A stretch of 64,000 nt of DNA. Source: Massilia rhizosphaerae (GTDB taxonomy: Bacteria; Pseudomonadota; Gammaproteobacteria; Burkholderiales; Burkholderiaceae_D). The notes below the pieces were generated by a model. The model saw nothing but the letters and a program-made list of their open reading frames with translations. It made no database searches and was not told the DNA's origin. The stretch lies in NCBI RefSeq assembly GCF_016093545.1, contig NZ_JADKYX010000012.1:124001-188000 (forward strand), read 5' to 3'. How positions within the stretch are numbered: position 1 is the first letter of the stretch; each line of letters starts with the position of its first letter. Of this stretch, positions 15,439-23,021 are shown piece after piece. Position numbers and translations under genes: made by a program.

Positions 15439-16449
15439 TTACTGAGCAGGCTGTTCAGCAAGCTCAGCGGCCATGTCCTCGTTGAATTTCATTTGCTCCT
15501 GCACAAGTTGCTCAAGATCAATCTGTGCAGTTTTTGCCAGATGAGACGCTACCTCATGTAGAGCGGTCCTTCTCGCGATTTCTTGTTCTGTCTCCACAAC
15601 TGGAGGTGCCTTTTGTTTCCTTTTTTCTCGCAGTTGTACTTCTTTCAGCTCCTTATACGCGTCACGAAGCTCTTCAAAATTTGTAATTCCAGCAAGATGA
15701 GCAAGCGAACCGCGCATAAAAACCCTCTCTTGCTTTGGCAATCTTTCTCGGTATGTAGCAAGTCGGCCGGTGCCGCCTTTCGGGCTAAACGTTTCAGGAG
15801 GCAGGATCCGGGATGGTGACACAGAGTCAACCATGCCACAGAGAGCCCAACTACGCTTTCCTGAGGTTGAGTACCTACTTAGGTTTTTTAAACTATTCGG
15901 ATCGATCTCAAAGCACATTTTATCCCCCGGATCGGGCGCATCCGAAGTAACCGGAACGACCTGCACAGTCTCCTTACTGGCTCGCACAACCAAAGCTAGA
16001 CGACGTTTGTGTAATTCGCCACTGAGTAGTGCATCAGTGTTCGTATTACTGAGAAGTGAATTGCTATCGTGTTTAGCTATTGCCGGTATGAATCCGTAGT
16101 CAACTTCAACCATCGTACCAAACTGCAGCAAAGACCCGATTTTTTCCCCTCCCGATAGCGTAGTATTTAAATAAGTCTCAACAGGCCCGTTACGCTTCTT
16201 GAGGTTGATGTTACACACTGCAGGCGTATTTGCCGAACCAGAGGATATAGAAACTGACTCTACACGCCAACGCTGAGTCTGATTGCCTAAAAACTGGATC
16301 GTCAGGTACAGGTGATCGTATCGACTCTTGTGCGGCAATAGTAACTCTACAATGCCATCGTAACTTGCTTGTCCTAGCTGATTTTGATGAACGGTACCCG
16401 TAGTTGGATCCGCAACTTCTTCAAAATAACGAACTAAAAATGTATTCAT
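15439..16449 (-). CDS. PemK/MazF-like domain protein (putative toxin)
   Basis: A 336-residue protein. The middle (about 105-225) fits a PemK/MazF-like fold: GTMVEVDYGFIP, then HKRRLALVVRASKETVQVVPVTS and WALCGMVDSVSPSRILP, equivalent to the RRPVVVLS...VVPLS...D.V.TVS..RL pattern of the family. An N-terminal ~100 residues of unknown fold and a charged C-terminal coiled coil (about 245-330) are extra compared with the usual ~110-residue MazF. It follows the HTH gene by 6 bp on the same strand, as toxin follows antitoxin/regulator. Base composition is lower in GC than the flanking housekeeping genes. RNase activity is inferred only. Confidence 0.5.
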   Translation of the reverse strand: MNTFLVRYFEEVADPTTGTVHQNQLGQASYDGIVELLLPHKSRYDHLYLTIQFLGNQTQRWRVESVSISSGSANTPAVCNINLKKRNGPVETYLNTTLSGGEKIGSLLQFGTMVEVDYGFIPAIAKHDSNSLLSNTNTDALLSGELHKRRLALVVRASKETVQVVPVTSDAPDPGDKMCFEIDPNSLKNLSRYSTSGKRSWALCGMVDSVSPSRILPPETFSPKGGTGRLATYRERLPKQERVFMRGSLAHLAGITNFEELRDAYKELKEVQLREKRKQKAPPVVETEQEIARRTALHEVASHLAKTAQIDLEQLVQEQMKFNEDMAAELAEQPAQ

Positions 16450-16455
16450 CGGCGA

Positions 16456-17154
16456 TCATTCAGCGGCTTTAGTCTTCTTGGCGATGGCTTCCATTAAATT
16501 CGCTATCGCCACGTCCAGATCGCGAATTAAATTGCGCCGCACGTCCTCGGAAGCGTCACTTGCTTCGTCGAGCTTAGCCTTAGCTATATTTATTGCCTCC
16601 TTCAGCATCGTTAGCTTTGGATTTGCTAGCTCTCCAGCCAACACGCGACGCATCAGCCAGCGCTCCATTTGAAATGCAGAGGTATTCATAGCTCTGGCTT
16701 TGGCAGATTCTTCCCAGCGCTCAAATGCCGTCACTGCGTGCTTATTCGGGCCAACCGGGAAACGCTGGCGGTGCACCGCCGGCGCATGGGTCTGACGATT
16801 TACACTGTATGACGCTACTAAGCCCATGCGCCCGTCGTCTGATATAACATAACCAGCGTAGTTTTCACTGGAAACGACATCCAACGGCGCCTGGTCTTCG
16901 CTGACGATGACAACCAGCTCGCGGCTACTCTTGTCGCTTTCAATGCGCGCTATCTCTGCACGCACCTCGTGCATCAACAAACGCCAACGTACATCCGGCA
17001 TAGCTTGACGGTTACTCTCCCACAGTGCAATCGTGCGCTCGGTCACGTCCAGTAGTTTTGCGGTATCGCCGACGCTCCACTCAAGCGATCGGCGCCACTT
17101 TATAAGCTGACCACCACGCTCGCTAGGCGCAATATTTTCTTCCGAAAGATCCAT
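16456..17154 (-). CDS. HTH DNA-binding protein, partner of the PemK-like gene
   Basis: A 232-residue protein with an XRE/Cro-like helix-turn-helix at about 10-55 (LIKWRRSLEWSVGDTAKLLDVTERTIALWESNRQ region). A middle segment of unknown fold and a helical C-terminus (about 150-230, lysine/glutamate rich) follow. The ATG at 17154 is preferred over an upstream one because AGGAG lies 7 nt before it. It probably represses its own promoter; the octamer TGATACTT occurs 113 bp upstream and again in a large inverted repeat further up. Whether it neutralises the downstream protein directly is unknown. Confidence 0.65.
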   Translation of the reverse strand: MDLSEENIAPSERGGQLIKWRRSLEWSVGDTAKLLDVTERTIALWESNRQAMPDVRWRLLMHEVRAEIARIESDKSSRELVVIVSEDQAPLDVVSSENYAGYVISDDGRMGLVASYSVNRQTHAPAVHRQRFPVGPNKHAVTAFERWEESAKARAMNTSAFQMERWLMRRVLAGELANPKLTMLKEAINIAKAKLDEASDASEDVRRNLIRDLDVAIANLMEAIAKKTKAAE

Positions 17155-17720
17155 GGAACACTCCTGTCGATCTGCAAACACAACCCAACTCTGAAGTTGT
17201 AGCGGGATACGCCCAAACTTCCGATACCTGAAATTTCATGTTAGTGATGAAGTGGAGTACTGTCAAGTGATACTTACAATGACCGGATCGTATGAGACAT
17301 TCGAAGTCGTGGCTCCCTCGCCCAACGGCCACCGTCTGAAACTGGAGCGTACTTCACGAATACTCCGCCGGGCCGCTACAATCTCGAACCCTGCTTGCCA
17401 ATGGACGCAGGCGTAAGAAGAGACATGACGAGCCAGCTCCCGAACACGCCAAGCCAGCAATCCCGCAAGCTGCATTTTTTCCCCGCGTCCTGTATTGTGT
17501 CGGGACAACAATGGATAGAACGGCACGAAGGAACAGTTTGCGTACGAGTAGGATGACGACCACGTGTGAGCAATACTGGTCGTGGTATCAAGAAGTATCA
17601 GCGGATTTGAAACTTCTCAGGATTGATGATACTTGTTGATACCACGCGGAAAGGCTTCGACCGCAGCCGTAACCAGCGATACCAATCACGTACTGTGCCA
17701 TGCGAAAAGCAAAATGCGGT
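17155..17720. other. 566-bp promoter/intergenic region with TGATACTT sites
   Basis: No gene is recognised. TGATACTT occurs at 17268-17275, in the promoter region of the HTH gene, and in both arms of the inverted repeat at 17581-17646. The partial direct repeat AAGTGGAGTACT / AAGTGATACTT spans 17250-17275. The region separates the large NTPase gene (ending at 17721) from the HTH/PemK pair. Confidence 0.5.
17581..17646. repeat. 20-bp inverted repeat with 26-bp spacer
   Basis: CGTGGTATCAAGAAGTATCA (17581-17600) pairs with 17627-17646 at 19 of 20 positions. Each arm contains two GTATCA words. Lack of a U-run argues against a terminator; a multimeric protein-binding site or recombination site is more likely. 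Confidence 0.6.
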
Positions 17721-20700
17721 TCAAGCTGTAGGCTGACCAACGTCAAAGTCTGCAAGTGTCTTCCCCGTGACAAGAGCATCGCTCAGCCACTTTGGTCGAC
17801 GACCTTTCCCGGACCAAGTGTTGCCGAACTCATCTGCATACTTGGCCGGCCCATTGATGGCGGCCTTCGTTGCTACCATCGACTCTCGGAAATCGACTTG
17901 GGGCGCGGCGTTGATGCCGACGATACGCAAGAAGAGCGCTGGGTCCGCGGCTTGCAGCTCCAAGGCCTTCGCTTCGAGGAGGCGAATTAGTCCTGCAAAG
18001 TCAACTTCTCCGCCCGTCGGGTTGTTCCACTTCCGCTGACGCTGGAGCACAACGACGAAAAAGCCAATCTTCGAGTCCGAGGCTTGCATGTACTGTCCCG
18101 TCAGCTGCTCCGACAAGGCCACAAGGTAGTCGGCCACCGTCCAACGCTCGGACATCTTGAGTTCAACTGTGGCCCGAATCTCACCGACCTGACACAGTAC
18201 ATCGCGCCGGGTTGCCGCCGGAAGGATTGGCTCGAGCGTCACGCCATAACGGCCGCTGCTAGCATGGTTTAGCTCACTTCCGAGCAGTGCTTGAAAGTCT
18301 TCCTCGAGGGCCAGGCCTTCAGTATCGGTTTTGATGTGCTCCATGACCACCTGGTTGAAGAATCTCCGGAGGCTGAACTCGCCATGCTCGATGTCACGTT
18401 TCACCGTAAGCAGGTCGTTGTGCACAGCTTGAGCGAATTGCGCATAGCTAGTCATCGGAGGCGAGAAATCGCGCTCGAACTTGGCGTAGTTCTGTTGCGC
18501 GACTGGAGCAACATACCCTTCCTCCTCACGCATCTGAAATTGCAAGCGTTGGATGTACTTCGCATGTGGGCCAGTGGCCTTCCTTCGAAGTTCATCCAGC
18601 ACCTCATAGGCTGCTTGAGACTTGACACTCGAAATCGCGGGTAGAAGTGAGTCGCGAAGACGCTGAGCGTTGTCTCGAGCGCCGACGTGATACGCCACCC
18701 CATCTTCGTGAGCAAGGTCCTCGGATTCGCGAACGACGGACACTACCCACTGATAGAGGGCTGAGAGTACCTTCAGTCCTTCCATGCCCCTCTCCGCTGC
18801 AGCTCTCAAGCGGCTTTGTCGGTCCTCGCCGATGTAAGCGGCCAAGTCGAACATGAACTCCTCCGCTGCGCGCTGTTCGGATGTACGCCAGCGTTCCCAC
18901 CGCGCGCTGAAGGCAGATGGGTAGTGCAACAGCCAGAACAGGCCCCATACAACCGCGTTTGAGCGTAGGCGCGTCATCTCATGGATGCGGGCCTGTTGGT
19001 CGGCATTCTCCGGCAGGGTAAGCGCCGCCAAGGTAGGCAGGGGGGCTTGGAACGCGGCGCATATGCGCGACCAAGCTTCGCCCTCGAAAGTGTTTTTGTC
19101 GACACTCCCGCCGTCGCCCACTGCACAGGTCAGGGCACCTTCAAGGGCATAGGAATCGACGCTGGCAGAGCCTGTCGCGAACGTCCACGCCGCGCCGCCT
19201 AGACCGTACTGAACGGCTAAAGGCGCGTCAGGGAGGTGTCGAATCAGTGTGGCCGCCTTGTCGGCCGAAACCGCGCCGGCATCTGCTGCAGCCAAGACTT
19301 CGCGGAATTCCTCTAGCGCTACCGCCTCATGCGCACGCACGACCGGCCAGAACCACTTAGGGTAGCCGTTTAGTTCAAATCGACCGTAGAAGAGGGCTTG
19401 CTTAACCTCGGCGTCGGACAGCGCCGGAAGCTTGGCTCCGTCCCCGAGGTCGAGATGAAGTCCCTGGAGGCCTGCGACTGTGACGTAGTACGTGGTGTTA
19501 CGCTCGGCCTCATTAAATTCGGGCGCGCGCTTACGCCAGATGGCGCTAAGTCCGGCGCGCGCAGCGCTCGCAAGTACAGGACCCGCCGCCGTCTCGAACG
19601 CCGAGAAGTCGCACTCGCCGTAGCGCGAGTTGTTAGTTGTCTGGCTAAGCCATCGGGCAATCCCGGCAAGTGCATTCGTGTTCGAACCGTCTTTCACGCT
19701 ATCAACTTGAGTCAACAGTGCGACCTTTGAATGTTCGTCCAGTTCCAGCTTGTCTCGCTTCGCTTTCTGAGGGCGAGCAGCCGGCTTTTGCGCAGCAGCG
19801 TTTTCCTTGAGCGTGGTCACCAGTTCGGTGAACCCAGGCTCGGCAAGCGCTTCAACATCGCGGTCTTCCCAAGGCCAGTACAGCCCGTAGGAGACAAATG
19901 TCCTCCAGATTCCGTCAGAAGTTCGGTCACTTTGAGCGATAACCCTTCGAAGTAGGTTCTGGCGAACAGAGTCGGACAGCTTCAACGCGGCATGGAGCTC
20001 AGGCTGGTCGAAACGTCCGAAGTGGAGCCTGCCGTGCGCCTCGTAATACGTCAGGCACAGCTGGGTTCTGCGTTCGACAGGGAGGTTCTCGGCTTGAACA
20101 ACGAGCGCAATTAACTCTTGAACAACCTCCGCGAAATTATCATACCGCTCGCTGTGCTCGTCACGCTTCACTTCATAGTGCTTCACCATATAGAACAACA
20201 ACTCCTCGGTCAGCGCCGCGAGTTGCTCAGGGCTTGCAGAGTCTGCGACGTCGTGCTTAAGAGTCCAACTGAGGTTGAAACCGCCGCCCTTGCGCATGTA
20301 CTGCTTGCTTGTCAGTTCAGCAATCGTCGTAGCATCAAATTTTTTCCACGCGAGCTCGCTAAGAAGAAGGCGAAGCGTCCGTTCTTCAAGACGCGGACTC
20401 ACCTTCGCTGCATCAGCGAGTGCCTGAGCATCGTCATCTCGTTCGAGCGACATCAAATACACGAGCTCAGCTGAATTCCCTAGCAGCTTCGTATAATCGT
20501 TGCCATGTTCGGACAGAACCTTGTCGCGCAAGACGTCGAGACGAGCGTGGGTAGCAATATCGAGAAGTGCGGTGCGCGCGTGCCAGTCGGAGCCAACGCT
20601 GCTGTAGGTCTCCAGAAGCGTAGGTTCAATTCCGGGCTTCGCGGCTTGCCAGTAGTTCTCCGCCGTCAGGGTGAACTGGTTCCGTCCGAGCGTGTCGCCG

Positions 20701-22151
20701 AGAGTGCTTAGCCGCACCAAGCTACGCTTCAACGCTGCACTCGCATCAGCCAACGGAACCTGCGTACTCCGCAGGTCACCAAAGAATGCAACGGCCTGCG
20801 GTTCAACTTCCAATAACTCCAACCTGCAGTGGACGTTGAATGTGGCCAGCCAGCCGGCGACACTCAGGTAAGCCCTATGTACTCCACACTCACCCGTCGC
20901 CGCTCGCCAAGACAGCGCAGCAATAAGTCTGCGCGCGTCTTCGGGAGAGTGAACCAGTGATGAGAGACGCTTCGCGGCTAGGTAGGGGAGAAGTTGCTCA
21001 GGATACAGCTTGACCTGATGCTGTCCTGAGTCGATGAACAGCCTCGAGCCAAGCAGATACGTCAATGAACTCTCAGAAAGCAAGGAGCCTACGAGCGGCC
21101 GGCACGACAATACGCCATCCCGCACCTTGAGAGCACCCGCGGCCAACTCCATGTTTGGCAACTGACAAACTGCAGAAGCTGCCGCGAGCTTCGCCACAGC
21201 CTCGTCCAAGCTCTCCGGGGAGGGGCGTCCAACCAGCGACTCGCGGTGGTCAGAGCGCTGCTGAGCCTGAACACCAGCAACCATCCGCTCAAAGACGGAG
21301 CTTAGGTCGCTAGGCGGATTGGACAATGGGTCGACGTAAGACAATACGTCGAGACTTCCCGGGCCATCCGCGAGGTCATTTAGGCCGAAATGTCGCGCTG
21401 CATCCAGCAATGCCCTGCCGTCAGCGACATCATGGCGACTCTCGAGGTACAGCCTGGCGGCCTTGCTTGACAGAGGAAGCAACCTGAAGACCTTCAAGTG
21501 CTCCTTCGGGACGGCCATCGCTTTGACGGTGCTGCCGGCCTCGAACGCGGAGAATCCCGCGCTTGGCACATCAGTGGCATTCACTTCTTCTAACGTGTCG
21601 TCGGGCGACTCGTCCTTCGCGTCGCCCACATAGAGCGTTGTACAAAGCTCTGCTTGAATAACCTCAAGAACAGACGGCGTGAGAGTGGCGGGGCGCGACG
21701 AGAGAATCCAACTGACATCTGCGCCAGCACGTCCAACTGCCCTGGACACCCTACGAAGTGCAGATTGAAGCCCCGCCTCCCGACCAAGTGCCGCCTCGTC
21801 CAGCGAATCAACGAACAGGTGCAGTCGCTCGGTGGCCGCAGCCTCCCATTCTCCGAACGCTTTAGCCTCGGTCGCTTCAAGAGCGATTTGAAATTCGGGC
21901 TCTTCGAGAAGCCGGTGAAGGGCAACGAACACAGCATGCTTCCCTTCGTCACGAAGACGCTGCGCGCAAGCTCGCAGTTCCATTGTTTTGCCGAAGTTTG
22001 CACGAGCTGTGACAAGGGAAAAGCGTCCGGTGAGAAGTTGCTCCCAGCCTAGATGTTTGCGGCCCATGATATTCAGGGCCAGAAGTTCCTCGACCGAATA
22101 CTTGGTCAAGAGTCCAAAACGTCGTTCAAGGTCGAGGTAGTCAGTCATCAT
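17721..22151 (-). CDS. giant STAND/NACHT-like NTPase fused to PD-(D/E)XK-like and H-NS-type DNA-binding domains
   Basis: A 1476-residue protein. The N-terminus (about 40-160) has P-loop NTPase features of the STAND/NACHT type: VTARANFGKTMEL (degenerate Walker A), LHLFVDSLDEAAL (Walker B with the DE pair) and VSWILSSRPA (the SRP sensor). About 250-1250 is a long helical, repeat-like region without recognised motifs, suited to target sensing. Near the C-terminus D1317...VELK (E1330, K1332) followed by a QLTGQYMQA helix and a GFFVVVL strand fits a PD-(D/E)XK nuclease core. The last 40 residues (KYADEFGNTWSGKGRRPKWL region) are an H-NS/BvH-NS DNA-binding motif (TWSGKGRRP). Architecture and island location suggest an anti-phage effector; this is inference. 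Confidence 0.6.
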   Translation of the reverse strand: MMTDYLDLERRFGLLTKYSVEELLALNIMGRKHLGWEQLLTGRFSLVTARANFGKTMELRACAQRLRDEGKHAVFVALHRLLEEPEFQIALEATEAKAFGEWEAAATERLHLFVDSLDEAALGREAGLQSALRRVSRAVGRAGADVSWILSSRPATLTPSVLEVIQAELCTTLYVGDAKDESPDDTLEEVNATDVPSAGFSAFEAGSTVKAMAVPKEHLKVFRLLPLSSKAARLYLESRHDVADGRALLDAARHFGLNDLADGPGSLDVLSYVDPLSNPPSDLSSVFERMVAGVQAQQRSDHRESLVGRPSPESLDEAVAKLAAASAVCQLPNMELAAGALKVRDGVLSCRPLVGSLLSESSLTYLLGSRLFIDSGQHQVKLYPEQLLPYLAAKRLSSLVHSPEDARRLIAALSWRAATGECGVHRAYLSVAGWLATFNVHCRLELLEVEPQAVAFFGDLRSTQVPLADASAALKRSLVRLSTLGDTLGRNQFTLTAENYWQAAKPGIEPTLLETYSSVGSDWHARTALLDIATHARLDVLRDKVLSEHGNDYTKLLGNSAELVYLMSLERDDDAQALADAAKVSPRLEERTLRLLLSELAWKKFDATTIAELTSKQYMRKGGGFNLSWTLKHDVADSASPEQLAALTEELLFYMVKHYEVKRDEHSERYDNFAEVVQELIALVVQAENLPVERRTQLCLTYYEAHGRLHFGRFDQPELHAALKLSDSVRQNLLRRVIAQSDRTSDGIWRTFVSYGLYWPWEDRDVEALAEPGFTELVTTLKENAAAQKPAARPQKAKRDKLELDEHSKVALLTQVDSVKDGSNTNALAGIARWLSQTTNNSRYGECDFSAFETAAGPVLASAARAGLSAIWRKRAPEFNEAERNTTYYVTVAGLQGLHLDLGDGAKLPALSDAEVKQALFYGRFELNGYPKWFWPVVRAHEAVALEEFREVLAAADAGAVSADKAATLIRHLPDAPLAVQYGLGGAAWTFATGSASVDSYALEGALTCAVGDGGSVDKNTFEGEAWSRICAAFQAPLPTLAALTLPENADQQARIHEMTRLRSNAVVWGLFWLLHYPSAFSARWERWRTSEQRAAEEFMFDLAAYIGEDRQSRLRAAAERGMEGLKVLSALYQWVVSVVRESEDLAHEDGVAYHVGARDNAQRLRDSLLPAISSVKSQAAYEVLDELRRKATGPHAKYIQRLQFQMREEEGYVAPVAQQNYAKFERDFSPPMTSYAQFAQAVHNDLLTVKRDIEHGEFSLRRFFNQVVMEHIKTDTEGLALEEDFQALLGSELNHASSGRYGVTLEPILPAATRRDVLCQVGEIRATVELKMSERWTVADYLVALSEQLTGQYMQASDSKIGFFVVVLQRQRKWNNPTGGEVDFAGLIRLLEAKALELQAADPALFLRIVGINAAPQVDFRESMVATKAAINGPAKYADEFGNTWSGKGRRPKWLSDALVTGKTLADFDVGQPTA

Positions 22152-22888
22152 GGGGCTGCTTAGTCGGGTTCTTCTTCATTGCGTGACCGCCGGTAACTTT
22201 TGGAACTTTACATCAATGCAGTCATCTGGAAGAACGAAAGTAGAAGCCGAAATCAAATACGAACGAGCCCAAAAGCCGTATATCAGCTGTTTCAGCTTTA
22301 TCCGTTATTCAGCAAAATCAGAATATCTGCATAACGGATCCTCTGATGTCTTCTACTCCGCCATCGGTTACGGTTCTCACTGCGGCTCATTTGGGGCAGT
22401 TGCTGGTTTCAGCGCGCAAGGGTCGCAAGCTCACATAAGCCCAAGTTGGGTCGCGCCTCAACTTGAGTCAAAACCGCATCTCTTATCTAGAAAAGCATGC
22501 AGATGAACTGAGCTTCAAACAGTTGCTCGTTTACTGTGCAGTCGTCGGACTTCAGGTCCGAATTGGAGAGCGAGCCACCCTAGATGATTCGAAAAGCACT
22601 GCGGAATGGTGAACGCCCGAGAAGACTCGATAGTCAGTCTCAGCTGCTGCCAAGCAATCTCACGGATTGTTTGACGGATACTGCCGCGAGGTAAAATCCG
22701 GGCGGAACGGGCCATCGCGAGTCGGCGAAGGGTTGAGGTGGGGATGCACTCGTCAGATGCGAAGTGCTTGCCAGCTCGAAAACACGATATTTGCGCCAGG
22801 ATGCGACGCCACGAAGCCGTCTTGCCTAAGCGAAAACAGTCGGAGGTATTGCTCCAGGCTGCAGTCTGGCGCGTCCTAATGTCGCGGT
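22152..22888. other. promoter side of the giant gene, no gene recognised
   Basis: About 740 bp between the start of the large NTPase gene and the transposon end. Open frames here lack ribosome-binding sites and protein-like composition. It includes the inverted repeat at 22300-22339 and a small hairpin TCGGAC-TTCAG-GTCCGA at 22545-22561. Confidence 0.4.
22300..22339. repeat. inverted repeat upstream of the giant NTPase gene
   Basis: ATCCGTTATTCAG (22300-22312) and CTGCATAACGGAT (22327-22339) are inverted copies matching at 12 of 13 positions, with a 14-bp spacer. It lies about 150-190 bp upstream of the gene start, where an operator or a tyrosine-recombinase-like site would fit. Confidence 0.5.
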
Positions 22889-22997
22889 AAATAAAAGCGT
22901 TTCTGACCAAGCATGACGCGGGTTTCGGGGGAGGTCTGCCCCCCGAAACGGACGCTTTTACGTAGCAAAAAACGCACGCTTCTATTTCCCGCCTACA
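22889..22997 (-). repeat. Tn7-like right end at attTn7 (24 bp from the glmS stop)
   Basis: Read on the minus strand from 22997 it begins TGTAGGCGGGAAATAGAAGC, close to a Tn7 terminus. It has AGAAGCGTGCGTTT, then AAAAGCGTCCGTTTC 24 bp further in, and an inverted AATAAAAGCGTTTC at 22890-22904. A strong hairpin TTTCGGGGG / CCCCCGAAA lies between at 22923-22948. The terminus is 24 bp downstream of the glmS stop codon, the position where TnsD-directed elements insert with their right end next to glmS. Sequence of the sites differs from the ends at 12.4-13.2 kb. Confidence 0.65.
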
Positions 22998-23021
22998 CCG
23001 ACACAATGTTCCAGCGCGCAG

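Noticed and set aside
22541..22575. tRNA-like hairpin
   Set aside because: No acceptor, D or anticodon arms can be built around it.
13055..22997. Treating 13055 (left end) and 22997 (right end) as one simple transposon
   Set aside because: The repeat classes differ and the 5-bp flanks do not match (AGCTG against CCGAC), so they are reported as separate ends.
22515..23006. 163-codon open frame on the minus strand downstream of glmS
   Set aside because: It runs through the transposon end repeats and hairpin, has Cys/Arg-rich noise-like composition and no ribosome-binding site.
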